A stretch of 64,000 nucleotides of DNA from Arbacia lixula (Eukaryota; Echinodermata; Echinoidea; Arbacioida; Arbaciidae). The position numbers and the translations under genes are program-made. The notes below the pieces were generated by a model. That model was not told the origin of the DNA. It did not search any database and worked only from the letters and a program-made list of their open reading frames with translations. The stretch covers positions 3,373,304 through 3,437,303 of the forward strand of contig OZ022596.1 of assembly GCA_963669155.1 (NCBI GenBank), given 5' to 3'. Shown here one piece after another: positions 1-12,721 of the stretch. How positions within the stretch are numbered: the stretch's first letter is position 1; the number at the start of each line of letters is the position of its first letter.

Positions 1-949
1 CACTGTTCTATAGAAGGAACCATCTCCAAAGTTTGGTAATTACTCATAAAAATAGGACTTCACACACGCATAATGACCACATAGATACTGTAACAAAGAC
101 TAATACTTTTTTCGTAGTACGAAAAAAGTCGGTTTGAAATTTAACGGCTGAAATTTTTTACATATACAGAAAGCTTCAACATGCTATATTGTTAGAAATG
201 CTCTTGAATCACACTTTCTTCAATTTACGATCGTGATAGACGATTTCAAATGTTTAGTTTGCAAAAGGGACGGACAATCTTTAAAAGAGAGTAAACCAGA
301 CTTTAGAATACCTAAAAACTTAAACAGAACGAAACTTTCTTATCCTTTCACGGATTATCGTCAAACCCTCACTGATATGTCTCTTTTATGTCTCTGCGTT
401 TATTCAAACCAACTCAACTTCAGGGTGCACTTCCCTTTTAAACTAGCTTAATACGTTTGAAGTTTATATTTTTAGCAGCCTATGACATGCCACAATATTC
501 TAATATGAGTCTATTTACTGCTTCCCCGCCTCAAATCATGTTCTTCATGTTTATGATTACTTGCCAGAAGAAGAGGAGATGCACTACTCTCAATCAGCTG
601 GGAAAGTTACGACTGGTCTCGTGGGAAGAACATCGTCCTGCATGTAACTACAACGGAAATGTTTGTTAAACTAGTTCTATGATTTGTATCGTTGAACATA
701 CACTGATTCTATTGTTATCATTTTTTTAGTTGTGGACAAGAATAACGCATCAAAATTAAAGTGTAAATTCTAGACATATGTACTCCGGCCATTTATGCAT
801 TCAAAAAAAGTGGCGGAAACAATAACATACGCACACAAAGCAGGACAACGTAGTTGACCAAGTTACAGCTGCGGAACTGGAAAGCTTGGTGCCATTAGAC
901 ATCGAAGCATACTCACGATCACAGTAAAATTGAACTGGGAAACATAATT
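1..949. other. No gene recognised
   Basis: A/T-rich sequence with short ORFs at 233-451 and 457-669 that match nothing I know. A perfect 25-bp palindrome ACTTTTTTCGTA-G-TACGAAAAAAGT lies at 105-129. Confidence 0.6.
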
Positions 950-2370
950 ACAAAATATTCAACGAATAGTACATAATTGGAAAGAAAGAAATCTTACACT
1001 TATAGGTAGAGTGCTTATAATAAAGAAAGTTATCATCGGTCAAATAATTTATCCGATTATATTTTGCTCTACCAGATATGATTATGAAAAGAAAACATAT
1101 TATCAAAGACTTTGTTGATGGTGGAATTAGAATGATTTGACTATATAATAAGCTTTATTGAAATATTTGGGTAGAATACTGAATGACAGTGAAGGGAAAA
1201 GTCTTCGTCCATTTACAATTTCAACCTTTTGAAAGTTTAAAATTACTTCATAATTGTTGCATAGAAAATGAAGGGGCTTTTTCTTGGAAAGAATACTAAG
1301 GTCTTATGATAAAATATTAAAAGCCTGGCCTAATGTTATTAGAAATGGTGAACCGAATGATATTAAATTCTTTAGTGAAACATGTATGTCACATATGGAA
1401 ATCGAACATTTGTTTCATGAAGATTGATTTTCGTGTAGTATAGTTTATTGGAAAAAGTTTTTCTTCTGAAACAAAGCTTATATCTGTCACATGATCTGTA
1501 AAGTGAATGATAAGTAAGTCTAAAAATGCAAAAGCAAAAGCAACTCAGCCTGCCATGTTTGATTTTTCAAAATTGAGGTTTGAATGAAAATGGTTCAACA
1601 AGAAACTGTTTTCAAAATCCATATTCATAAAAAAGAAAGATTTATTCAATCTTTGTACAGTAGAATGTTCTATTCCATTTTGTCTAAAGAAAACAGTAAC
1701 ACCCAAATATTGGACAAACAAATTGAAAGACAAAGTTAAATGAAAAGATGTTTTCAAAAGAAATTTGCATGATGCGAAAGAAAATGAATTGAAACAGTTT
1801 AACTCGAAAATGTTCCAGTCAATACTCCAATACATTCCAGTCAACAGGAAGTTATTTATGCAGAACCTCATAAAACCGAAAATATGAATTATGTTTATGA
1901 AGACGACTTACAACTGTATGCTCCCCTAAACTTTGAAATGAATATTTCCTTTTTTAGGAAATGTGAAGAAACGATAAGAAATGTTGATGGGGGGAGGGGG
2001 GGGGGAGGGGGTTGAAGAAAGATATTTGTTCTTTGTTAAAAACACACCCAATTGATGAGGTTTTTATTAATGCGTTTGGAAATACAAAATTATTATTTCA
2101 ACAAAACCAGCCTGGTGCATATCACAAATATGCAAAGTTATGGTTGATGATTTTGAATGAAATCAAGATTTTTGTAGAAATTAAGGAAGCACTGAAGAAA
2201 GAAGGAATCAAGGTAAGTGCTTTATTAGTTACTATAAAAGCTTAAGCTGTACATTCAGCTTAAAATTGATGTGTTAAAAATACAAATGTTATTTCGTCAG
2301 AGCGAAATGTTATGAATTATTTTTGTGTATCTTGAATAAATACCTGTTTCAAATGAAAGAAAAGAAGAAA
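950..2370 (+). mobile_element. Degenerate LINE fragment, L1/Tx1-like 3' part
   Basis: Translated fragments include ERNLTLIGRVLIIKKVIIGQ (around 990-1,045) and an open stretch at 2,012-2,245 (KTHPIDEVFINAFGN). The end, about 2,335-2,365, reads AATAAATACCTGTTTCAAATG. The copy is frameshifted throughout. It matches the LINE on the minus strand at 52,250-53,160 over several blocks (for example 1,580-1,725 with 53,020-52,880). Confidence 0.75.
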
Positions 2371-2874
2371 AAACTATCCAGAAGACCAATTACTCTGATG
2401 TTCATAGCTAACCCGTGAGTTTTCGTGGGGCTAGTTTATATAAATAACATTTACATGAATTCGGGAATTGTGGCGTAATGAAGGTCCAGTTTGTGTGGAA
2501 TATGCATATAACCCATTATATAGCCAAGAAACCGGCCCCCTCAAGGAGTTTTACTATGATCGTGCACGTTAATCTTTTGAGAGAACCAGTAGGCCTATAT
2601 ATTCAGCGATTTGTTATCCATAAGTTACCTATCAAACATTGATTAGAGTTTTTCGAGATCATTTTTTTTATTTATGATCTCGAATAACTCTGATTAATGT
2701 AAAAAGAATGTCATACCTATAAAATATTCACCAAAGTAATTCAAAACCTGATGAAGATGATATTATACCAGGAATCAACATAGGGAGCGAGCGGGGTTTA
2801 GAGGAAGTTTTTCAACAACAGATCATCTACAATCAATCAATCAGTTCATTGATAAGTCAAATGAATATTAGCTC

Positions 2875-3410
2875 AAGCTTTGTCTAGCTTCGTAGACTTT
2901 CAGATAACATTCGACTCCATAGAACATAAGGACATGTTTGATGCTCTAAGAAACATAGGAATTGAAGAAGGTTACATTCACATCTTGGAAGACATATACA
3001 CAGATGCTACTGCAAGAATCCACATCGATAATGATATTTCAAAAGAAGTGAACATAAATAGAGGTGTCAGACAGGGGGACACATTATCACCTAAATTTTT
3101 CACAGCAGCATTACATGACGTGTTTAGAAAGTCAAAGCTTGAAAAAAAAAAGAATCAACATAGATGTAGAAAAACTAACTGACCTACGATTTGCAGACGA
3201 TGTGGCACTGATTACAACCTCTGTACAAGATATGGAGGAACAGTTACGCAGTCTGAACGTTGAAAGTAAAAGTGTTGGCTTGCAAATGCATATGGGATAG
3301 ACAAAATTCGTGACTAATTTTGAAACAACAGACGAAATAAGAATAGGCCATCACCAGTTAGAGAAAGAAGGAACCTAGGAAAGTGTTTCATCAGTGACCA
3401 GAAATGCTTA
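2875..3410 (+). mobile_element. RTE-like LINE reverse transcriptase fragment
   Basis: Two overlapping frames carry DFQITFDSIEHKDMFDALRN, INRGVRQGDTLSPKFFTAAL and then LRFADDVALITT, the RT palm motifs, with the FADD catalytic aspartates. The wording (GVRQGDxxSPKLFTAAL, LRFADD) is that of the RTE/BovB-type clade. One frame change lies near 3,150 at an A-run. No endonuclease domain or 3' tail is recognised. It lies between two copies of the other LINE's 3' end and downstream repeat (2,270-2,700 and 3,430-3,880). Confidence 0.78.
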
Positions 3411-3419
3411 CATTGTACA

Positions 3420-6400
3420 ATCAGAGTAAGATTGATATGTTTAAAATAAAAATGTTGTTTCATCAGAGCGAAAGTGTCTAAAAAAAAAAATTCTTTGTAC
3501 CTTGAAGAAATACCTGTTTCAGATGAATGAAAAGAAGATTTCTTTTATCCAAAAGACCAATTACTCTGAAGTTTATAGCTGACCCTTAAGTTCTTATATA
3601 GCTAGTTTATATAAATTACAATTACGTGAACTCGGGAATTGTGACGTATTTAAAGTTCAGTTTTCTGAAATATGTATCTTACTCATTATATATCCAAGAA
3701 ACTGGCCCTCTCAAGGAGTTTAACAATATTGTTTACTTTAATATTTTGAGAGAACCAGTATATATTCAGCGATCTTGCATTCACCAGAGTTACCAATCAA
3801 TTATTAATCAGAGTTTTTCGAGATTATCGATTCATCAGAGATATAAATATACCTCAGGCAGAGATATCATCGAGTGTAAGAGCTAAGTAGCACATCAAAT
3901 GTAACGCAACCTTTCATACCCTTTGAGTCTGCGAGTCCTCCTCGCAGACTTAGCCTAAGAATTCAGCAATACATGTTCAATTATAAAAAGTCGATTCTGA
4001 CACACAACACTAACACAAGAATATGTAACTGAGAATTACTTACCCACTCCTCTTCCAGCTCCCGTCGGTTTGACATTCTCTTAATCCTTCTTTAATCCAA
4101 CTACCAGTTTTCTTGTCCAAACTAAATTAAAAGAACTAAAAGAACAACTGTGAATGTCAGGTTCTCGCGGCATTTGCCGTACACCGCGCTTCATACGATG
4201 CTAAGTAATGTGAATGGCATCTTTCTGTATGATTCCAGAGGGAACTTGGGTTCATTTAATAGTCATACTTGATTCCTAGTACTCCCTGGACCACAATCGA
4301 CCGCGACAGCTACTATTGTCACGTTTTCTATAGAATTATTTATTGAAATTCAGTTCATTATCATTTGGCGTGGATTTTTTTTTTACGAATGCATTTGGTG
4401 TAACCGATTGCATTTGCTAATGTGCACCCATGCACGTTATGCGGCAGATTATTCAACCACACACCACTATGGTGGTGCCGGGCAAGGCCAGTGTCTATCG
4501 TGTTCATAGCTTTGGGGACTGAGCAGGGGAAATCTTTCAGTGGAGACGAGCTACTCCTCCCCCCCCCCCCCCACCCGCCCCTCTTCTCGAACAAATAAAA
4601 GCAGTCTGCCAAAAATATTGCAACCTACATCATTTGAACTCTTGTGTCATTCTCCATGGTGTTTTTTTTTTGTACGTACGTCTATCTATATAGAGCAACG
4701 TTTTAAAGTGAATTCTTTCTGTGTGCCACGTGTGGCATTTTCACATGTAGGCCCCTAATACACACAATTACATTAGAGCAGCAGTTTATCTGGCATATAA
4801 TGTGTTAATGGGTTTATATGTAGGTGTATATGTGTGGGTGTTAATAACGTCCCATGGCTACGGTAAATATACACTCGGTTGCACAACGGAAGCACTATAC
4901 AGCTTGTCCCCAAAAATACAACGGCATTTTCCGCAACGTTAACTTTAAAGAAATAAGCTCATTCAGAATAATATTTCATGCAGGTTATGGTTCCGCAAAT
5001 ATGAATGTATTTGGTCTCAGCTAGCCCTCACATACTTCAAGGTAAGCACTACCAGACGCGTACGCAAAGGGGGGCGGGGGAGGTGGAGGGGTGTTAAATA
5101 GCTCTTTGAAAACAGTTTGAAGTGAAAGAGATGGCTATTACAGATCGGTTTCAACAATGAGAAGGTCAAAAACGTACCTATGAAATACCAAGGAACAAGA
5201 TCGCATGAACGGCTTGGCAATGTTCAACATTCACTGTGAGATACAGACCAGAACAGACGAGATCGTCACGTATTTCCCAGGTCGAAATTCCCATAGAAAC
5301 CAGTATAAACCAGTAGAAACCAGTAGAGAGCGTCTACTGGTTTCTGCTGGTTTTTCATAAACCAGTAGAGTCTACTGATCTGAAGAGAAACTGCAAAATC
5401 AAACGAGACATACTTGTGGACAAGTGTAAGGTGGTCTGCATTGACAAATACATGCACAGGCATGGGCTGGTAAATGCACGGTGACACCATGAACTTTCAA
5501 CGGTGACACCATCTATTTATTAGAAATGAGAGGCACGCTCAAAAAAAGTTCTTACCGCACCTACAACATACTATTAAACATTTTCAGAGACTAATTCTCG
5601 TGATCGTTTCGTTTATTTTGTTGGGTTTGTCCCAGCTTCCATCCCGGGACGCGTGCTTGCCACGTATTTCAGACTTTAAACAATGTCAATTTAACAATTG
5701 AAGAATGTCATCAATTTACCCAAAGAAAATGAGGTTGAGACAACGCTAAGATTGATTTAACTTTAGCGGTGAGTTTCTTGCTACCAAAATACAAGCGAAA
5801 TCATGTCAAGGCTCTGTGACATGCGTGAGCCCAAAAGTTTAATTTTTTTAGTGCATAATCTAATTTTCAGGTATGAGGCATGTCATTTTATTTTTGTTTT
5901 GCTCAATGTTCACGAAGAGTGAATCATTGGCTTCAAAATGGGCCACGCAACATCAACTTTGGTCATCACGCATTCACAGATCAATATGGGCATGGATTTG
6001 GCATTACTTGTCTGATATATGATATGTCACACAAATAACGCAATTTAATCCATGCCCATTGATCTGTGATGTGATGGCCAGTCTTGATGACATGTATGCC
6101 ATTTCAGTGAAACCAATGATGCACTCTTTGAATATGGAGCAAAAATAAGTAATGTACCATGCTCTATATCTCAAAATAAGATTACATACTAAAAAAAGTC
6201 AACTTTTTCGGTCACACACATTATGGAGAATGGCCAAAGGAATTAGACGCGGGTGATAATCACCATCAGTGATATTTCCAGTTATATCTGGGTTGCACCA
6301 TTACATTAAAAGAAACTTTCTCTGATTTTTGTGTTTAGTTTGATTGTTATATAGAAATATATGAAATCATGTTTGTCATACAGCATTCATTTATGCTCCA

Positions 6401-7690
6401 GTAGTTAAAAACAGATGTTTTGATACGTCTTCAGTATTTTACTGCAATATCATGTGTGTTTTTTTTATGGTCGAGGTGGTTCACTTTACGAATGGTGTTC
6501 TCTTGTCAAAAAGAAGCAATATTCATCTGTAAAGTTCCATCATTATTTCTATGGAACGACTTGATACTGATGCACAGTTTGTCTTTGTTTTTACCGGCAG
6601 GGGAGGGGTATTGTGGGGTCAAGGTTCAACATGTTCAAGATCAGGCGCGTATGTAAGGGAGGCGGGGTTGGCGGTTCACCCCCCCCCCCCCCTTCCGTTC
6701 CGTTTCCTTTTTATTTCCTTTGCAAGGGGGTGTTTTGGGGTACCCCCCCCCCCACATTTTTCTTTTTTTCCTTTTTTTAACCCCCCTCCCCCTTCTTCGC
6801 ACATCACTTTTTAGAGAGTGGACAGGATTTTAAAAAGTGCAGCTCGAACCCCCCTCCCCTTTAAAAAAATCATGCGTACATGCCTGTTCAGGATGATTCA
6901 CTAGTGAAAATAAGCATAACGTCATTAAATACCTGTATTCAATCAATGGTACGGGACAATTCCTTGTTTACATGTTTTGGACTTTATAATATAGTCAGTC
7001 TATCGCCTAACATTATCGAGCAATTAACCCGTTTTAGCTTTTTTTTTCTGGGGTAGGGTATGTGCAAGACAGTTATTAAAAACGTTTGTTATCCATCACA
7101 TAAATAGTGTAGGTCAAATTCGTCATCGAACGAGGATTTTTTAATGTAGCACCATGGCCGTCACCAGAGGGGTGCGGAGGGTGCGAACGCACTCCCCTCC
7201 ATACCACTTTTTCTTTTTGTGAAGGGGCGAGTCAGTTTTGTTGTAGTTTTTTTGTGGGGGGGGGGGGGGCGGGGCGGGACGTCGCCGAGAAATGGAGGGG
7301 GGTATATGTCTTTTAGATAAGCGACCTGTTGCAATATTTGTGTCTTCTTTCCCCCAAAAGCACCCCCACTTGAAGAAAGCTGGTGCCGGCACTGAGCACA
7401 CACCTTAAGGCAGAAGTGTCATTAGTTATGTAATGCATGTCCATCGATGATAAGCTTTGAAATAAACTTGCCACGTATTAATTTTTAATTCAATACTTTG
7501 ACATTTTGCGTTTGTGTTCACTCTAGATTATTTTTTCCTAAGTTGCCTTATACCATTAGCATGATTACGTTGGAATGTCACGCTCCGTTACGTAGTTCTT
7601 TGATGTTTAAGTATTTTTAATTCTACGTTACATATATATTTATAACTGGCCCCATGGAAGACAATCGGTAGTATTATAGTTACTTGAACC
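3420..7690 (+). repeat. ~4.3-kb repeat, left copy of a large inverted pair
   Basis: Matches 52,390-47,890 in inverted orientation. Anchors: 3,895 and 51,450 (ATGTAACGCAACCTTTC), 5,281 and 50,300 (GTCGAAATTCCCATAGAAAC), 5,641 and 49,955 (CAGCTTCCATCCCGGGACG), 7,150 and 48,425 (TAGCACCATGGCCGTCACC), 7,645 and 47,930 (AACTGGCCCCA). It has internal poly-C/poly-G tracts and a foldback at about 5,930-6,130. I recognise no gene in it, so its class is unknown. Confidence 0.85.
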
Positions 7691-8679
7691 TCATTGTATA
7701 GGTTTGAATGTTATGTGATTTTTATATGGAAATGAAACCAAACCAATTACGTCCTAATTTGCACCCCCTTCCGAGTAAAACGATTTTGAGAATGAGAAAA
7801 TACTAGCAAGCAATGTTTATGCATTTTGAAACACACTTTGATAGGGTTAACATGTAAAATCTTCTAAAAACTCGAAAGCTTTGATCTCCACGTAATGATT
7901 CCTCCAGGATCTCTCATTTCTGTGCCTATCTGTAATGGAATTCTGAACAGCTTCTTCTTTTAACGTTCACAATTGAAAGTAATTATAGGCCTACTGAATT
8001 CGTATTGCTTTGCTTGCATGTTCTTCTTGCCTTTTTTACGTTTTCTGCCCCAATACTTCTTTGCCTTACACTATTATAGTCTCTCCACTATTTTCGTTTT
8101 TCTCAAGTTTAGAAGCGAGTAGTTAGCTACCACATAAAACACTTTATTAATGTAGAAACTAACTTTTCTACCATTCAACTTTGAGGGTCAACATACAAAT
8201 GTTCAATTTGAAATGGTATTTGGGCATTATTATGAAAAACGGAGAGAAAAATAATGATAATAATTATAATCATGATAATAATACAAGTGCAAGATTTCAA
8301 AATATAATTCATATTTTGGGATGAAGTAAAAAAAGAAGTGTAAATGAAAAAAAGAATAATTCATCATGCATGATGAAGTTACTTTCTTTTTATAAATGAT
8401 TTTTTCTCATACCAAGCTTCGGAAAAATTTATTTCATAAACATAAAAGCGGAATGATTAATGTACACAATCAATATTCCGTGACTAAAAAGTCAGTGTTG
8501 ACAATCGTCGGTTTTCATTGGCTGAGAGGCAAGTACTAGCCTCTGACTGTTACTATCGTAACTGTCGGAGAAAGACAACTTATCAGTGTAAATGGTGCTG
8601 ACACCTTTCACGAAATGTCCCACCGATGACGCGTCTGGTCATCTCACGCGGTGATGCACCGGCGCTAAAGTACTTTTTT
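7691..8679. other. Intergenic, nothing recognised
   Basis: A/T-rich sequence between the large left repeat and the LINE, with a TAATGATAATAATTA-type low-complexity patch at 8,250-8,285. No supportable ORF. Confidence 0.6.
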
Positions 8680-11155
8680 TTTAAAATGCTTTTTAGCCTT
8701 TATTCAGAAAATAATAATACATTTTCTCATACATAGTAAATAAAATAGTTATACATACTTAAATACACATCCATAATCAATATATTAAATTCATGCAAAT
8801 AATGTACATCCTGACTTCATTTTCGTACAAAAAATTATGACATAATAAAGTGCTTATACCTAATGAAGTAAACATCATTATAACAAAGGAATGAAAATAA
8901 TGTACATTGTTACATAACTATTCGTACACAAATAATCAAAAACCGTAAATACTTGACATTTCTTTTTTGCCTTAGCAAAATAAATGATACATCTGAATAA
9001 AGATTCTATATATAAAACACAATAACACACATAACACATAAACACAAACAGATAGAAACACAATATACATATAAACACATACAGAACAAAACAAAACAAA
9101 AAAAAATGTGAGAGATGAAAAAGCTAACCCAGAACCCATCCATTTTCTTTTTCAGCAAAAAGAACATGATTATCTTTAAAAAAAATCTTTCATATAATAA
9201 ATGTAATTATTTTATCACTGTTATTCTTTTTAATAATTTTATCTAAATGGAGCTTTGTAGTAAGATGACTATATGTACATTTTTTTATCATTTAATTGAA
9301 ATTGATAAATGAGGATCAGTGAGAGAAACTGGTAGAAAAAGGGAAGATTTGAAAATAAAAAATATCCCATTATTGTATGATATAGTGTTAATTAATCCCA
9401 GTGGGAGAAAGAGTTTGAAGAAAGAAGGAAAATAAATAAACACTTAGGTGTAATTGACCTACATTTAAACTGACAACTGGAAAAATTTTCCCATTTTGTA
9501 AAGTGTAGTGTCAATTTATCTTTTCTCCTCGCCTTATCATGTTCAATCTGTTTTGATCTTTTAATGGTACTGCATATTTCTTTACATGTAGGGACTTTTC
9601 CCAGTTTACGGTTATTGTAAATCATATGTTTGACCAAAATTATTACATGATTTAATAAAGCATTCTGTTTTACATTATCTCTAACACCGAGTAATACTTC
9701 AAGCCACTGGAAATCAAGAAGTTCCAAAAAATGTAATTTATTTCCTATTTCAGTCCAAATCTTAGAGACTTCAGCACATTTGTAAAATATGTGATAATAT
9801 GTTTCTGTCTCTTTTCTACAGAAAGAGCAAGTATTGGAATCTATTAAACCAAACTGGAAAAGTTTGTCATTACAAAATATAATGCTTTGTAAAAGTTTAT
9901 ATTGAAATTCTCTTAGCTTCCAGTCTAAAGTGGAGACTCGAGGGATACAAAAGCAAATTGCAACTGCCGACTTATTCATGTTTAAAGCTGATACATCTGG
10001 ATGTTTAAAAGCGAATGAATCTTGTATTGTATTAATAAATATATTATATATCATTTTGGACGACACCGAGGTAAAGGAAAACACATTCTTATATCAAAAT
10101 GGATGTTAGAAAAATCTAAATTATTGTGAACTGTGTCACCTCTACCAGAGGATGTTCTCCTCTTCTTCCATTCCATTGGCATCCTGCTATACACGTCCCT
10201 AAGAGAAAATAAATCATTTACATTTAATCCTTTTCTTAAGAGAAAATCTCCTGTTCTCATTTTACCATCTGTATCAACAATGTGTTTAACTTGAAAAGGG
10301 TTAACCTTAAATAATTTTTCATTGAAGTGAAAGGTCCTACCTTTTATAAAAGTATTATTAAAAAAATATATGGTTTTCCCAATGCACTTCTCTTATAATA
10401 AATTCTCTTTCTCTTAAGTAATTCCAAATGTCCAAAAATTCTAAGTACAGTTTAGGTGCACTGATGTTGAAAGCTCTGGCATTGTAGTTACAAAGAAATA
10501 TTAAAGTTCCTCCTAAAGATCTGAATACATGTTGGAAAAGGTATTTCCATTTCATTTCCTTACCACCGAGAAGTCTTTTTATCCACATAACGCGCTGAGC
10601 ACAAACAATGTATTTAAAATTTAACATTTTCAAACCTCCTACATCATAATTTGTGTAAAGAATGCTCCTTTTTATCTCATCGTGACCATTCCAAAGGAAA
10701 TTAAAGCAGATCTTCTCTATTTCCTTGAACACCCATTGTGGTACCGACATTATGGAAGATACATATAACAATTTTGATATTCCAAAGGCTTTAATTAACT
10801 GAATTTTCCCAAATAGGGTTAACCGTTGCCTTCGGCACCAACCTAACAATCTTTTTTTTTTTTTTTTTTTTTTTTTATCTTACTCAGTATTTCTTTATAA
10901 TTCATTTCTTCTTTAATATTTAAATCAAGAGAAAAATAAGCACCTTTACAGTGGTGACCAATTTACCTAACGAAAGCTCAGACAAGCTATCACTATTTTG
11001 ACTACAAGAACCCAGTTTCGTGATATAAGTCTTGTCCCTATTAATTTTCAATCCAGAAATATGGTAGAATTAATTTGATATTTTGTCTAATGTTTCTATA
11101 TCACTTGTATCTTTAAAACAAATTGAAAGTATTGAAAAAAATAAAGTATGGATGA
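8680..11155 (-). mobile_element. 5'-truncated LINE, L1/Tx1-like
   Basis: On the minus strand, from about 11,150: RT palm-end sequence (SGLKINRDKTYITKLG), then LTLFGKIQLIKAFGISKLLY (10,849-10,358), then the C-terminal zinc-knuckle-like block CSFCRKETETYYHIFYKCAE (10,084-9,392). These are typical of the region downstream of the RT in L1-type LINEs. The open frames are interrupted and a run of about 25 A (minus) splits it at 10,853-10,877. The A/T-rich 3' UTR runs to about 8,680. The endonuclease and most of the RT are missing, so it is dead. Confidence 0.8.
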
Positions 11156-11689
11156 ATAGCGCCTTCATTCACCTCCATTTTTCAGGGTTCTTAAATACAC
11201 TGGAGTTATGAGCCCAGCACTGTACATGCAGCCTCACAAAAGCTACACCACCGCCATGCTTGTTTGTCCTCATCACTGACATTGACGTTTCAACTTGATT
11301 TTCAGAGTCGTAGGCTAAATTTGACAGTATGTATTTCACTGTGAGTAATACATTGTTCGTGACGTCGCAGTGAGGGCGCTGTAGTTGATAAGCAGACGGT
11401 AAGGTGAGAAGAAGGTAGGTCTGGAATACGGTTTGATTTGGAAGATTCACTGACTACTAGATCCTATATTCTGTCATTTGCTTGTATTTGATGAGATTTT
11501 TCCATTAATATTTCAATAACATTATCGCAAGAGATGAGTTACATTCGTACACACGTTTCTTCGTCTGGATCTACGTTGAAGAAATTAACTGTAGCCCCAC
11601 ATGCCGTCCTTTGAGTTAGTGTTGTGACACTAAATATTGTGGCACTCTGTCTCTGGTTCTGCCTTTTTTTTATACCTTTTTTTTAGGCT
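11156..11689. other. Intergenic, unassigned ORF on minus strand
   Basis: A 93-aa minus ORF (11,450-11,169) has no recognised domain. It lies between a LINE and a SINE and is probably chance or repeat sequence. Confidence 0.5.
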
Positions 11690-12035
11690 GAATAGCCTTC
11701 TAGGGTGAACCATGAGGAATCGGTATCTCTCACTCGTTTTCCATGAAAGGCTTTCTATCCACTCCAACAGGTTTTCACCCTGTTCTTAATTGAGAAGTGA
11801 AACTGAAAATGAAATGGACTCTTTAACATGTGTGTAAATGTAATCGAGTGTGGCTGTATACGGGACTAGACCCTCATATGCCGTCCTATCCGAGGGACAG
11901 AGTGTTTTCCCCATGAAGGGGAGGTGCAAAAACACACAACACTGGCTCTTTTGCAAAGGTCGTGTGTTAGACTCGAACCCATGGCCTTGCCATTGAGAGA
12001 CAAACTCTACCAATGCAATGGCAATGAGCCACTCT
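11690..12035 (-). mobile_element. tRNA-derived SINE (minus strand)
   Basis: On the minus strand: GAGTGGCTCATTGCCATTGC, TTGGTAGAGTTTGTCTC (A-box region) and GGGTTCGAGTC (B box) near 12,030-11,960. An unrelated body follows, then a pyrimidine-poor tail with AAAAAAAAGG near 11,680. The ORF at 12,013-11,786 overlaps it and is not a gene. Confidence 0.65.
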
Positions 12036-12100
12036 TCTTAGTCTTACTAAAAATGACATTATTGACTATTTTCGTATTATTTTAGACATAGACTAGACTA

Positions 12101-12298
12101 GTAGTACACCATATATTTCACAGGGTTTTTAATTTCATTTTCACAAATTTTGCAAGTTTGATGCTATTCGCGAAACTATGTATATGAGCACCTAATAATC
12201 TATGATCGCGCATTTAACCACTCGCGCAAGTGTCGAGGTCGAGAAGTCGTGATTCGCAAAAAATTAGACTCGCAAAATTTATGGCGTATACAGTACAT
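12101..12298. mobile_element. MITE with CCATATATTTCAC / ATGGCGTATACAGTA ends, copy 1
   Basis: Left AGTACACCATATATTTCAC and right TTATGGCGTATACAGTAC form inverted ends. The body has GCATTTAACCACTCGCG and AATTAGACTCGCAAA, shared with 35,002-35,224. Confidence 0.75.
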
Positions 12299-12721
12299 CT
12301 AGTAAGCATTGCCATTGGTTGGATGTAGATAGACTCTAACTTAAATTTTTTGCAAGTTTATCTCAAGTCTGTCTCTGTCTCTACACGTGACAAGGCAGCT
12401 ATTCAGACCTTTATAATTTAAACCAATGACAGTTTTGTAATCTCGATTATTACTGTCTTAATAAGATGACTATAGTCTAGAGACAGAGTACTCAAGAAAT
12501 CTGCTGTATTTGTAAATTGTTTTAGAGACTGCGCTTGTTTTTTCCGTGCTCTGTAAATTTTATGTAAAACATATGTAAAATCAAATAAATTCAATTCAAC
12601 ACATTATCATTCAGTGTGATTGAGATAGCACAAAGCATGACAATGGTCCAATCAGGGTGGATAACGTGTGATGTATGACAACAATCTTTCAGGTTAACGA
12701 GACCAGAGTCAAGGAAAGAAG

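Noticed and set aside
6551-7403. Pro/Phe-rich ORFs over poly-C/poly-G tracts, and their mirrors near 48.1-49.1 kb
   Set aside because: Low-complexity readings inside the large inverted repeat, with no domain and frames not shared between the two copies.
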